Below, piece by piece: positions 1 to 9,387 of a stretch of 64,000 bases of DNA. The notes beneath the pieces are model-generated. The model searched no databases, had not been told where the DNA came from, and worked only from the letters and a program-made list of their open reading frames with translations. Source of the stretch: Bradyrhizobium frederickii (lineage in GTDB: Bacteria > Pseudomonadota > Alphaproteobacteria > Rhizobiales > Xanthobacteraceae); assembly GCF_004570865.1 (NCBI RefSeq), contig NZ_SPQS01000020.1, positions 92,625-156,624 on the forward strand. The letters are read 5' to 3'. The number at the start of each line of letters is the position of its first letter. Position 1 is the stretch's first letter. The position numbers and the translations under genes were made by a program.

Positions 1-691
1 CGTAGGAGAACGTGATGAAACCGGCCGGCTCGGTCGCCCCTTCGGGAATGACGGGCGCAGCCACGATGACGCCGACGGGCCCGTTCCCGTGCAGCAGCGG
101 AAGCGGGTCCGAAGCCACCGACTTTTTCTCGGTCCGGGCGCGTGTCAGCATGGCGCTGAGAACCGGGTCCTGGTCGTAACTGCGGCCCGGCAGAGCCTTG
201 GTCTCGTCACTGCGCGGCTCGAGATCCAGCAGCACGTCGATCGGCGCGGTGATCTCGGCCGGATTGATCGGCTTGTCGTCATAGCTGCGGATTTTCGGAT
301 TCGGGAAGCCGGCGCCCTCAATGGCCTCCTGCGCCGCGGTCAGCTCGTCCGGCTTCAGCCGGGCGATCCAGCCGGCCACCACGAAATCCGTCTTGAAGGC
401 GTAGATGGCCGAGCGCAGCGGCTCCAACATGTTCGGCTTGATCACGGACGGCCTGCGGAACAGGCCCGAGGCGACGCGCGCGAGCAGTTCGCGCTCGGTG
501 AGCCGGTCCTGGACCAGGCTGGCATGAACGTCGATCGCGCGCGCGAGCGCGATCCGGTCCAGCGCCAGTTCCTGGTCGTGGACGCGATAGGCTGCAAGCC
601 CGGAGAGCAGGGCTCCAAGCAGTGCGATGAAACCGATGATGAAACCCAGCCGGACCACGCGACTACTCAGGCCAAAGCGGGAGGTCGGCAA
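1..691 (-). CDS. CHASE-domain sensor protein, 5' part only
   Basis: The minus-strand frame is open to the window edge, so only the N-terminal ~230 residues are visible. They contain one hydrophobic segment (FIIGFIALLGALLSGLAAY) followed by an extracytoplasmic stretch with the CHASE signature: an AGFP motif, then PI.P..I..P. and a later block reading like D.VLSAML.RAR. CHASE domains sense small ligands ahead of histidine kinase, GGDEF or cyclase outputs; the output here lies outside the window. The start is uncertain: TTG at 691 (MPTSRFGLSSR) or GTG at 658, neither with a strong ribosome binding site, and the frame stays open further upstream. The gene is transcribed away from the urease genes' downstream end but on the same strand, 262 bp after ureG. 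Confidence 0.6.
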   Translation of the reverse strand, partial: MPTSRFGLSSRVVRLGFIIGFIALLGALLSGLAAYRVHDQELALDRIALARAIDVHASLVQDRLTERELLARVASGLFRRPSVIKPNMLEPLRSAIYAFKTDFVVAGWIARLKPDELTAAQEAIEGAGFPNPKIRSYDDKPINPAEITAPIDVLLDLEPRSDETKALPGRSYDQDPVLSAMLTRARTEKKSVASDPLPLLHGNGPVGVIVAAPVIPEGATEPAGFITFSY

Positions 692-953
692 CGAACAGGG
701 AGCATATGAACGCCGCTCGAACGGCCATGTGCCGAAACAGGGTGGACCCCAGTGGCAGAGATAATGAAGGAGGAGACATCGGTACGCAACGTAGGTCGCC
801 TGACAAGCTTAATCGGCCCGGCCGATGGTCCGGCCAGGATGGATTGCCCGGGGCGCCGGAGGTAACCAATCGCCGTGTCCGAAATTTGTTCCGTAGTTGC
901 GGCTCGACCCCAAGGTTAACGGCGAAAAACGCGTGCGCCAAGTGGTCGCGCCG

Positions 954-1577
954 TCAGCCAGCCCGGTTCAAGCCGCCCTTGGCTTCAATGAAGTCGACGA
1001 TGCGCTCGAGCCCCTGGCTCTTCTTCAGGTTGGTCATGACGAAAGGACGCTCGCCGCGCATGCGCCTGGCGTCCGTGTCCATCTTCTCCAGGGAGGCGCC
1101 GACATGGGGGGCGAGGTCGATCTTGTTGATGACCAGAAGATCGGACCGGGTGATGCCGGGGCCGCCCTTGGAGGGGATCTTGTCCCCGGCGGCGACGTCG
1201 ATCACATAAATGGTGAGGTCGGCCAGCTCCGGGGAAAAAGTGGCAGCGAGATTGTCGCCGCCGGACTCGATCAGCACGAGATCGAGCCCGGGAAATTTGG
1301 CGCGCATGTCCGCGACAGCAGCCAGATTCATCGAGGCATCTTCGCGAATCGCGGTGTGCGGACAGCCGCCGGTCTCGACACCGGCGATGCGGTCCGGCGT
1401 CAGCGAGCCCGAACGCACCAGGAATTCCGCATCCCATTTGGTGTAGATGTCGTTGGTGATCGCGGCGATGTCATAGCGCTCGCGCATGGCCTTGCAGAGC
1501 AGGTCCATCAGCTGGGTCTTGCCCGATCCGACCGGACCGCCGACGCCGACACGCAAGGGGCCGTGAGATTTCGACAT
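954..1577 (-). CDS. ureG: urease accessory GTPase UreG
   Basis: UreG is the SIMIBI-class GTPase that drives nickel delivery into apo-urease together with UreD, UreF and UreE. The 207-residue product has the family length. The P-loop GPVGSGKT is at residues 14-21, the metal-binding region ETGGCPH near 68-74, ESGGDNL near 103 and the guanine-specificity motif NKIDL near 151. It is the last gene of the urease cluster, 42 bp after ureF on the same strand, and is probably cotranscribed with ureE and ureF. Confidence 0.97.
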   Translation of the reverse strand: MSKSHGPLRVGVGGPVGSGKTQLMDLLCKAMRERYDIAAITNDIYTKWDAEFLVRSGSLTPDRIAGVETGGCPHTAIREDASMNLAAVADMRAKFPGLDLVLIESGGDNLAATFSPELADLTIYVIDVAAGDKIPSKGGPGITRSDLLVINKIDLAPHVGASLEKMDTDARRMRGERPFVMTNLKKSQGLERIVDFIEAKGGLNRAG

Positions 1578-1619
1578 GCAACTCGCTCTCTCTCGATGGG
1601 GGTTAAAGACGCCGCGCTC

Positions 1620-2348
1620 TCACGACCGGAACAGCCGCGTATATTGTGTCTCGTGGCGCAGGCTGGCGAGATCGGCGCGGAAGGTCGCGCTGCCAAGATC
1701 GTCCAATGTCGCGTTCAGCGCGCGATCGGCAGTCGCGGTCACGGCGGCTTCCAGCCTCACCAGCACGCGCTGGCTGTCGGTCTGGCCGAGCGGAATGAGC
1801 CGGCTGGCCGCAGAAATCCAGTTCGAGACCAGCGCATGCAGGAACGCGTGCAGCGTCGGCGCCAGCGGAACGCCGTGCTGAGCTGCGACGACGCCGACGG
1901 CGACAGGATAGACCATCGGCGTGCGGCATGCTGCAACCATGGCATCCAGCCCGTCGGCATTCCACGCGGCACGGGTGATGTCGATGAAGGCACGGCCTTG
2001 CGAGCTCGTCTCCAGCTGCCGCTCACGCGAGGGCACGAAGGCCGCGGCAAGCTCGGCGATATCGTTCAAAACGGCCTGGTCGCCCGCCTCCGCCGCGCGA
2101 TAGGCGTGGACCAGAAACGTCGCGTCGCAAAAGCCGGAACCGTCACCGAGCATCGCGTCGAGCCAGTCGGCCAGCGTTGCAATATCGACGATATCGCCCG
2201 CCTCCACCGCCCATTCGATGCCGCTGGAATAGGAAAAGCCGCCGACCGGGAATGCCGGCGACAGCCAGGTCATCAGCCGATACAGCGCCGCCGCCTCGCC
2301 CTCGTCGAGGCCACCGGCGCTGATCGGCTCATTTGTGGTCATGAGCAT
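1620..2348 (-). CDS. ureF: urease accessory protein UreF
   Basis: UreF bridges UreD and UreG in the nickel-insertion complex and gates UreG GTPase activity. The body is typical: the N-terminal RLMTWLSPAFPVGGFSYSSG block, the AEAGD and ADWL region, and a C-terminal LRHETQYTRLFRS ending. The open frame runs far upstream only because the His-rich end of ureE reads through as Thr/Met/Ile repeats in this frame; that part is not real. I place the start at ATG 2348 (MLMTTNEP), with ATG 2342 or 2360 as alternatives. None has a clear ribosome binding site. The start lies inside the end of ureE, which suggests translational coupling. Confidence 0.93.
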   Translation of the reverse strand: MLMTTNEPISAGGLDEGEAAALYRLMTWLSPAFPVGGFSYSSGIEWAVEAGDIVDIATLADWLDAMLGDGSGFCDATFLVHAYRAAEAGDQAVLNDIAELAAAFVPSRERQLETSSQGRAFIDITRAAWNADGLDAMVAACRTPMVYPVAVGVVAAQHGVPLAPTLHAFLHALVSNWISAASRLIPLGQTDSQRVLVRLEAAVTATADRALNATLDDLGSATFRADLASLRHETQYTRLFRS

Positions 2349-2970
2349 GCTTGTGGCCATGATGATGATCGGGGTGGTCGCAATGCTCGTCATGGTGATG
2401 ATCGTGACCGTGGTCATGTGCGGCATGACCATGATGGTCGTGGTGATCATGGCCGTGGTGATCATGGTGATCGTGGCCATGATCATGACGGTGCCCGTGA
2501 TCGTGATGCGCGTGGTCGTCGTGTCCATGCGCATGACCGGCATCTGCATAGGCGCCGCCTTCGGGATCGAACGGGGCTTCGATCTCGATCACGCGCGCGC
2601 CGAGGCCCTTCACCATGGCCTCGATGACGTGATCGCGGCGAATGCGCAAGGCTTTCGCCATGATCTGCGTCGGCAGATGGCGATTGCCGAGATGCCAGCC
2701 GACCCGAATGAGGTGATGCGGATCGCGGCCGCGGATTTCCAGCAGCGGCTCGGGCGCCGCGACCACTTCGACCAACCGGCCGTCATCGAGCACCAGCGCG
2801 TCGCCGCCGCGCAGCGCCGTGGCGTGCTCGAGGTCGAGCAGGAATTCGAGCCCCCGCGTGCCCGTCATCGCCATGCGGCGGCGGTGCCGATCGTCGAAAT
2901 CGAGCACGACCGTGTCCGCCGGCGCTTCCGTGAAGCGGTGCTGCCCCTTTACCTGCGTCGCCCGGATCAT
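2329..2970 (-). CDS. ureE: urease nickel metallochaperone UreE with very long His-rich tail
   Basis: UreE binds nickel and passes it to UreG. The N-terminal ~70 residues form the peptide-binding domain (RGLEFLLDL.HATALRGGDALVL), followed by the metal-binding domain (WHLGNRHLPTQI, HVIEAMVKGLGARV). From about residue 143 to the end at 213 the protein is almost entirely His, Asp, Gly and Ala; I count 36 histidines in this tail. Such tails bind several extra nickel ions and can act as a store. The tail's simple-sequence DNA produces long false ORFs in other frames. The gene overlaps the start of ureF and sits 11 bp after the ABM monooxygenase gene. Confidence 0.96.
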   Translation of the reverse strand: MIRATQVKGQHRFTEAPADTVVLDFDDRHRRRMAMTGTRGLEFLLDLEHATALRGGDALVLDDGRLVEVVAAPEPLLEIRGRDPHHLIRVGWHLGNRHLPTQIMAKALRIRRDHVIEAMVKGLGARVIEIEAPFDPEGGAYADAGHAHGHDDHAHHDHGHRHDHGHDHHDHHGHDHHDHHGHAAHDHGHDHHHDEHCDHPDHHHGHKHAHDHK

Positions 2971-2981
2971 GCTCTACCTCG

Positions 2982-3281
2982 TTACCGTGTCTCGACCTTC
3001 TCGGGCGTGATCACCTCGATCTTCGGCGGCGCCGTGAAGCACTTCACCGCGACGCGGCCGAACGTCTTCATATGCTCCATGCCACGATGCGGCACCAGCG
3101 CCTCGGCGTTCTCCCACTGCTCGACGAACACCATCTTGGCAGGATCGGTGACGCTCTCGTGCAGATCGTAGGCGATATTGCCGGGCTCCTTCCGCGTCTC
3201 CTTGATGCAGGCGGTGGCGGCTGCAATGAATTCGGCGCGCGTTTCGGGCTTGATGGTCAAGGTGGCAACGACGTAGATCAC
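2982..3281 (-). CDS. ABM-family putative quinol monooxygenase
   Basis: A 99-residue protein with the antibiotic-biosynthesis-monooxygenase (dimeric alpha/beta barrel) fold pattern: MIYVVATLTIKPE at the start, then EPGNIAYDLHES, FVEQWEN.EAL..H and a C-terminal FTAPPKIEVI strand. Members include YgiN-like quinol monooxygenases and many small proteins of unknown role. It is not a known urease component. It lies 11 bp before ureE on the same strand, after a hairpin that follows ureC, so it could be the first gene of an ABM-ureE-ureF-ureG transcript. The reaction cannot be predicted from sequence. Confidence 0.82.
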   Translation of the reverse strand: MIYVVATLTIKPETRAEFIAAATACIKETRKEPGNIAYDLHESVTDPAKMVFVEQWENAEALVPHRGMEHMKTFGRVAVKCFTAPPKIEVITPEKVETR

Positions 3282-3350
3282 GAGGAATCCTCCCGGCTTT
3301 TCTTCTAGGGTTCAATACCGGGCGGACATTAGACCAGGCGGGATCGAACG

Positions 3351-3389
3351 CAAAACGGCAAAAGCCGTCCCCGGACGTCCGCCGGGGAC
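3351..3389 (-). terminator. candidate terminator after ureC
   Basis: An 8-bp perfect stem (GTCCCCGG and CCGGGGAC at 3367-3374 and 3382-3389) lies just past the ureC stop. On the minus strand it is followed by GGCTTTTGCCGTTTT, a broken U-rich run. It could end or attenuate transcription from urtA-ureC before the accessory genes. This is inferred from structure only. Confidence 0.45.
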
Positions 3390-3407
3390 ATGCGTTGAGG
3401 CGCTATT

Positions 3408-5123
<1,716 letters not shown>

Positions 5124-5157
5124 CACGAGCCCCGCTTGCGTTGGAATGTCTGGTGGG

Positions 5158-5697
5158 TCATAGCAGCGCCCTCGCTGCCTTCACGGCATCATCGAATCTT
5201 TCGTCGAGCCACGCATTGCCGCCGCGGCAACCCGCCACGACCTGCGTGGCCCACCCGACGTAGTCGGCGAGATCGTCGCGCTCCTCGGCACTCGGATCGG
5301 TTTGAATCCGCGCCCCGGTATTGCTGATCTTGTCGGCGATCTTGATCAGCTTTGCGCCGGGAGATTTGTGCGGAGCGTCTTCAATCTGCTTCCGCCGCCG
5401 CTCGGCCTTCGGCAGGCTCATGTCGTCGGTGCATTCGACGACGAGGGAAGCCACTCGCTCCGAGAATATCTGCGCAAGCTCCTTGCACGTGGTGTCGGTG
5501 TCTTCGATTGTATCGTGCAGCCACCCGGCTGCGACCAATTCGGCATCGGCGCCATCAGTCGCGGTCGCAAGCAGATTCGCGACCTCGGCGAGGTGATTGA
5601 TGTAAGGTTCGTTCCCGCGCCCTTTCCGCGCCATGCCGTTGTGCCGGCGCGCGGCGAGGTCAGCAGCTTCGGAGATGAGGCGGATGGGGGACAGCAT
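5158..5697 (-). CDS. HD-domain hydrolase, MESH1/SpoT-like
   Basis: A 179-residue single HD domain. Visible motifs are ARRHNG..RK near residue 16, PYINHL.EVA near 31, the metal and catalytic block LHDTIEDTDTT near 60, and KLIKIADKISN near 115. These match the (p)ppGpp-hydrolase half of RelA/SpoT proteins and stand-alone MESH1-type enzymes, so nucleotide 3'-pyrophosphate hydrolysis is likely; the true substrate is unknown. The start is set at ATG 5697 because AGGAGG lies 7 bases before it; the ATG at 5703 would be only one base from that site. It begins 2 bases after the DUF559 stop and sits between ureB and ureC. Confidence 0.8.
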   Translation of the reverse strand: MLSPIRLISEAADLAARRHNGMARKGRGNEPYINHLAEVANLLATATDGADAELVAAGWLHDTIEDTDTTCKELAQIFSERVASLVVECTDDMSLPKAERRRKQIEDAPHKSPGAKLIKIADKISNTGARIQTDPSAEERDDLADYVGWATQVVAGCRGGNAWLDERFDDAVKAARALL

Positions 5698-5699
5698 GA

Positions 5700-6167
5700 T
5701 CATGCCTCCTCGACACCGGGAGACGCGCCACTTTTGTCGTCAGTCAGGGACGCATCGCTGGACGGGTTCCCTTCCCCCTTGCGGGGGAGGGTTAGGGAGA
5801 GGGGTGCCGCTTGCTCCGCTGCTTCGAGGATGGAAAGAACAACGCCCTCCAGGTTCTTCATCACGTCGTCATTGGTGAAGCGAAGCACCCGATAGCCGCG
5901 GGATCCGAACCACGCGTCGCGCCGTTCGTCATGCTGGATACGTTCTTCGAAGTCGTGGCTTTCACCATCGAGTTCAACGATGAGCTTGCAGGAATGCGCG
6001 ACGAAATCGGCGATGTAATTGCCCATGGGAGTCTGGCGACGAAAGGCCGAGCCCGCGAGTCGATCCGCCTTGAGGTAGCGCAACAGCAACGTCTCGGCGC
6101 GAGTCATCTCGCGCCTCAGTCGTTTGGCGCGGGTTCTTTGGAACTGAGGGACCTCGTCGTGTGGCAT
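5700..6167 (-). CDS. DUF559 endonuclease-like protein inside a repeat-bounded unit
   Basis: A 155-residue protein of the DUF559 family, related to very-short-patch-repair (Vsr) type nucleases. Visible features are TRAKRLRREMTRAET and FRRQTPMGNYIADF, then LIVELDGE.H, and D.RRDAW....GYRVLRF.NDDV, the usual restriction-like core with D, E and following basic residues. The predicted ATG at 6167 is the first codon inside the upstream inverted repeat, and the repeat itself provides a GGGGAG ribosome binding site 7 bases upstream. The C-terminus reads through the opposite repeat copy (PLSLTLPRKGEGNP) and on to a stop at 5700. The whole unit looks inserted into the urease operon. Its function is unknown. 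Confidence 0.78.
   Translation of the reverse strand: MPHDEVPQFQRTRAKRLRREMTRAETLLLRYLKADRLAGSAFRRQTPMGNYIADFVAHSCKLIVELDGESHDFEERIQHDERRDAWFGSRGYRVLRFTNDDVMKNLEGVVLSILEAAEQAAPLSLTLPRKGEGNPSSDASLTDDKSGASPGVEEA
5769..5806. repeat. GC-rich interspersed repeat, copy 1 (inner flank of DUF559 gene)
   Basis: About 38 bp containing an internal hairpin (CCCCC TTGC GGGGG) followed by GAGGGTTAGGGAGAGGGG. It is nearly the reverse complement of the copy at 6168-6206. A third, related copy runs off the window at 63961-64000. It is translated as the DUF559 protein's tail. Confidence 0.85.
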
Positions 6168-6206
6168 ACCCCTCTCCCCAACCCTCCCCCGCAAGGGGGG
6201 AGGGAG
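6168..6206. repeat. GC-rich interspersed repeat, copy 2 (outer flank of DUF559 gene)
   Basis: Inverted relative to 5769-5806 with only a few mismatches. On the minus strand it reads CCCTCCCCCCTTGCGGGGG and then ends in GGGGAGAGGGGT directly before the DUF559 start codon, so it doubles as that gene's ribosome binding site. Confidence 0.85.
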
Positions 6207-6284
6207 CCTGACCGGCGTGCTCACCTCACTGTCGATCACTGCACTCGCCTCAACCGTGCCGCGCCGCGCTCGTTCCTCGGGATG

Positions 6285-6590
6285 TCACAGCTTCCCCATG
6301 ACGTCGCCGCGGAAACCGTAGATCGTCTTCTTGCCGGCCAAGGCCACGAGTTGCACGTCGCGGGTCTGGCCGGGCTCGAAGCGGACGGCGGTGCCGGCGG
6401 CAATGTCGAGGCGCATGCCGCGGGCCTTCTTGCGGTCGAATTTCAGCGCCGGGTTGGTCTCGAAGAAATGGTAGTGCGAGCCGACCTGGATCGGACGGTC
6501 GCCGGTATTGGCCACCGTCAGCGTGAATGTCTTGCGGCCGGCATTGAGCTCGATCTCGCCGTCCTGGATGAAGAGTTCGCCGGGAATCAT
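6285..6590 (-). CDS. ureB: urease beta subunit UreB
   Basis: The 101-residue structural subunit of urease, full family length, from MIPGELFIQDGEIELNAGR through VGSHYHFFETNPAL.FDR and RFEPGQTRDVQLV to a C-terminal YGFRGDVMGKL. It assembles with UreA and UreC as (UreABC)3. GAGG lies a few bases upstream of the ATG. The gene follows ureA after a repeat-filled gap of 130 bp and precedes the inserted DUF559 unit. Confidence 0.97.
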   Translation of the reverse strand: MIPGELFIQDGEIELNAGRKTFTLTVANTGDRPIQVGSHYHFFETNPALKFDRKKARGMRLDIAAGTAVRFEPGQTRDVQLVALAGKKTIYGFRGDVMGKL

Positions 6591-6616
6591 GTGCTACCTC
6601 GTCTTGCTCCGCTGCG

Positions 6617-6709
6617 TCATGGCCGGGCTCGTCCCGGCCATCCACGTGGGGCCGCTTGGTTGAAAGTCGTGGATGCCCGGGACAAGCCCGGGCATGACGA
6701 TGCTGATAC
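6617..6709. repeat. palindromic interspersed repeat between ureA and ureB
   Basis: Two outward hairpin arms, CGTCATGGCCGGGCTCGTCC and an approximate complementary arm ending CCCGGGCATGACG, flank a short spacer. This arrangement is typical of rhizobial REP/RIME-like elements. It would form a long RNA hairpin between the two subunit genes. Confidence 0.8.
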
Positions 6710-6720
6710 AGTTTCGCGCT

Positions 6721-7023
6721 TCAACGGATCGGCTCGTGCACGGTGACGAGCTTGGTGCCGTCAGGAAACGTCGCCTCGACCTGGATGTCGTGAATCATCT
6801 CGGGGATTCCCGGCATCACCTGGTCGCGGGTCAAAACCTGCGCGCCGGATTGCATCAGCTCGGCCACGGTGCGGCCGTCGCGCGCGCCCTCGAGGATGAA
6901 ATCGGAGATGATGGCGATCGCCTCGGGATGGTTGAGCTTGACGCCGCGATCCAGCCTGCGGCGCGCCACGATGGCCGCCATCGAGATCAGAAGCTTGTCC
7001 TTTTCGCGGGGAGACAGGTTCAT
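6721..7023 (-). CDS. ureA: urease gamma subunit UreA
   Basis: The 100-residue smallest urease subunit, entirely typical: MNLSPREKDKLLISMAA at the start, RGVKLNHPEAIA, EGARDGR.VAELM, MIHDIQVEATFPDGTKLVTVH at the end. GGAAGAG about 8 bases upstream supports the start. It follows ureD by 37 bp. Confidence 0.97.
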   Translation of the reverse strand: MNLSPREKDKLLISMAAIVARRRLDRGVKLNHPEAIAIISDFILEGARDGRTVAELMQSGAQVLTRDQVMPGIPEMIHDIQVEATFPDGTKLVTVHEPIR

Positions 7024-7060
7024 GCAGAATCTCTTCCGTTCAATTCGTCAATTCGGCCAG

Positions 7061-7891
7061 TCAATTCAGCCAGAGCCGCGGCAGGGCCGCGCCGGTGCGC
7101 GCCAGCACGGCCATCATGTCGGCGCGCAAACGCGCCGCATCTTGGGCACAGAACCGCGCCATTGCAACGCCATTCCAGGCCGAGATTCCGACCTCGCCGG
7201 CGAAAGATTCCGACGCTTCGCGAATGCGCTCGACCAAGGCCTCGTCGCCGGGCACGATCAGGGCCGTACCGATCGCGGCGCCGCCTTTGGCAATGGCCGA
7301 TCGCGCGAGCTTTGCGCCGATGTCGCCGTCGAGCCGAACCGTCTCGGCGAACACCAGCCGGCCGCCACGCCTCAGCCGCCAGCGGTCGACGAACTCGCCC
7401 TGCTCCATCCGCTCGCCCATGGCGGTGCGGCCGAACACGACGATCTCGCAGAGCAGGAGCGAGGCGGTCTCGTCGAGCGCGATGTCGAAACGGCGCTGCA
7501 CCCGGGCCCGGTCGAACAGGATGGTTTCCTGCGGCAGCCAGGACAAATGCGCCTCCGCACCGACCTGCAAAGCGATGTTGAGCTGCGCCGCCGGGCCCGG
7601 TGCGCGATAGACCTTTTCGGCGGCCGCGGTGGTCAAGGTCAGGCGCGAGCCCTCGCCCGCCGTGACGTCGATATCGAAACTGTCGCCGCCGGCAACGCCG
7701 CCGGCCGTGTTGACGAACACGCCGGACAGGCCCTGATCTTCCGGCGAGGGAAAGCGGACACGGAGCGAGCCGGATTCATGCAAGGCGCCGCGCCGCGTCG
7801 CGCCCTCACGGGCGTGTACCTCGAAGCGCACGGCACCGCGGGCGCGGTTGGCCTCGAACACAGAAGATGTCGCCAAAGCGTCGCTGCGCAT
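7061..7891 (-). CDS. ureD: urease accessory protein UreD (UreH)
   Basis: UreD is the scaffold that binds the urease apoenzyme and provides a nickel tunnel from UreG to the active site. The 276-residue protein shows RGALHESGSLRVRFP, VFVNTAGGVAGGD, TTAAAEKVYR, LSWLPQETILFD and the FGRTAMGE block in family order. A GGGGAGACGG ribosome binding site precedes the ATG. The gene begins 31 bp after urtE, linking the transporter and enzyme genes in one run. Confidence 0.95.
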   Translation of the reverse strand: MRSDALATSSVFEANRARGAVRFEVHAREGATRRGALHESGSLRVRFPSPEDQGLSGVFVNTAGGVAGGDSFDIDVTAGEGSRLTLTTAAAEKVYRAPGPAAQLNIALQVGAEAHLSWLPQETILFDRARVQRRFDIALDETASLLLCEIVVFGRTAMGERMEQGEFVDRWRLRRGGRLVFAETVRLDGDIGAKLARSAIAKGGAAIGTALIVPGDEALVERIREASESFAGEVGISAWNGVAMARFCAQDAARLRADMMAVLARTGAALPRLWLN

Positions 7892-7922
7892 CCGTCTCCC
7901 CAGCCGGTCGCGGCAGGTTGGT

Positions 7923-8618
7923 CTACAGCGCCATCTGGCGGCTGATCTCGCTCGCGTCGAGGTTGGCGCGGTCGCAGGTGAATTTCACCGCGCCGCGATC
8001 CATCACCGCGAAACTGTCGCCGAGTTCGCAGGCAAAGTCGAGATATTGTTCGACGAGCACGATGGCGATGTTGCCGAGGTTGCGCAGGTAAGAGATGGCG
8101 CGGCCGATATCCTTGATGATCGAGGGCTGGATGCCCTCGGTCGGCTCGTCGAGCAGCAGCAGTTTTGGCCGCATCACCAGCGCACGGCCGATCGCGAGCT
8201 GCTGCTGCTGGCCGCCGGAGAGATCGCCGCCGCGCCGGCCCAGCATCGATTGCAGCACCGGGAACAGCGAGAACACGTCGTCCGGAATGTGCTTGTCCTC
8301 GCGCTTGAGCGGGCCGAAGCCGGTCTTGAGGTTTTCCTCGACCGTCAGCAGCGGAAAGATCTCGCGGCCCTGCGGCACGAAACCGATGCCCTTGCGGGCG
8401 CGCTCATAGGGTTTCAGACCCGTGATGTCGCTGCCGTCAAACACGATCGCACCCGAGGAGATCGGATATTGCCCGACCATGGCGCGCAGCAGCGAGGTCT
8501 TGCCGACGCCGTTGCGCCCGAGCACGCAGGTCACCTTGCCCGGCTCGGCCGAGATGGAGACGCCGCGCAGCGCCTGCGCGGCGCCGTAGAACAGGTTGAT
8601 GTCCTTGACCTCAAGCAT
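7923..8618 (-). CDS. urtE: urea ABC transporter ATP-binding subunit UrtE
   Basis: A 231-residue ABC ATPase of the LivF type. It carries Walker A GRNGVGKTS, signature LSGGQQQQLAIGRAL and Walker B LLLLDEPTEGIQ. With UrtD it forms the cytoplasmic motor of the urea importer. It starts 3 bp after urtD. Its position between the urt genes and ureD separates it from LivF of amino acid importers. Confidence 0.94.
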   Translation of the reverse strand: MLEVKDINLFYGAAQALRGVSISAEPGKVTCVLGRNGVGKTSLLRAMVGQYPISSGAIVFDGSDITGLKPYERARKGIGFVPQGREIFPLLTVEENLKTGFGPLKREDKHIPDDVFSLFPVLQSMLGRRGGDLSGGQQQQLAIGRALVMRPKLLLLDEPTEGIQPSIIKDIGRAISYLRNLGNIAIVLVEQYLDFACELGDSFAVMDRGAVKFTCDRANLDASEISRQMAL

Positions 8619-8621
8619 CGC

Positions 8622-9383
8622 TCAGCGTCCCAGATAGACTTCGATGACCCGCTCGTTGGACGAAACCTGGTCGATGGTTCCCTCCGCCAGCACGGTGCCT
8701 TCATGCAGGCAGGTGACCTTGACGCCGAGCTCGCGCACGAACGTCATGTCGTGCTCGACGACCATCACGGTATGGGTCTTGTTGATCTCTTTCAGCAGCT
8801 CGGCGGTCAGATGCGTCTCGACGTCGGTCATCCCCGCGACGGGCTCGTCGACGAGAAGCAGCTTCGGATCCTGCGCCAGCAGCATGCCGATCTCCAGCCA
8901 TTGCTTCTGGCCGTGGCTGAGGCTGCCGGCAAGGCGGTTGCGGGCGTCGGTGAGGCGGATCGTCTCCAGAACCTTGTCGATGCGCTCGGACTCGGCTTTG
9001 CTGCCGCGCCAGAACAGCGTGCCCTTGACGCTGTGGTCGACGTTGAGCGCCAGCAGGAGGTTGTCCTGCACGGTCTGGCTCTCGAACACGGTCGGTTTCT
9101 GGAATTTACGGCCGATGCCGAGCTCGGCGATGCGGGTCTCGTCGAGCCGCGTCAAATCGGTGACGCCGTCGAACAGCACGGTGCCCTCGTCCGGCTTGGT
9201 CTTGCCGGTGATGATGTCCATCATCGTGGTCTTGCCGGCGCCGTTCGGGCCGATGATGGCGCGCATCTCGCCGGGCTCGAGCGTCAGCGACAGATTGTTG
9301 ATGGCGTGGAAGCCGTCGAACGAGACGTGCACGCCGTCGAGATAGAGCATCGCGGACGTTGCGCGGTTGTCCATGACGTTCAT
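8622..9383 (-). CDS. urtD: urea ABC transporter ATP-binding subunit UrtD
   Basis: A 253-residue LivG-type ABC ATPase: Walker A GPNGAGKTT, signature LSHGQKQWLEIG, Walker B KLLLVDEPVAGM, with MVVEHDM for the H-loop. The frame extends upstream to 9500 inside urtC, but that part is the overlap of a real gene. ATG 9383 (MNVMDN), 4 bases after the urtC stop, gives the family length. Confidence 0.94.
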   Translation of the reverse strand: MNVMDNRATSAMLYLDGVHVSFDGFHAINNLSLTLEPGEMRAIIGPNGAGKTTMMDIITGKTKPDEGTVLFDGVTDLTRLDETRIAELGIGRKFQKPTVFESQTVQDNLLLALNVDHSVKGTLFWRGSKAESERIDKVLETIRLTDARNRLAGSLSHGQKQWLEIGMLLAQDPKLLLVDEPVAGMTDVETHLTAELLKEINKTHTVMVVEHDMTFVRELGVKVTCLHEGTVLAEGTIDQVSSNERVIEVYLGR

Positions 9384-9387
9384 CGCG

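Noticed and set aside
2349..2549. N-terminal Thr/Met/Ile-rich extension of UreF
   Set aside because: It is the His-rich ureE tail read in another frame; UreF family members start near MTTNEP.
897..2627. Long plus-strand open frame across ureG-ureF
   Set aside because: Antisense shadow of clear urease genes; composition (Arg/Gly/Asp/His-rich) is not protein-like.
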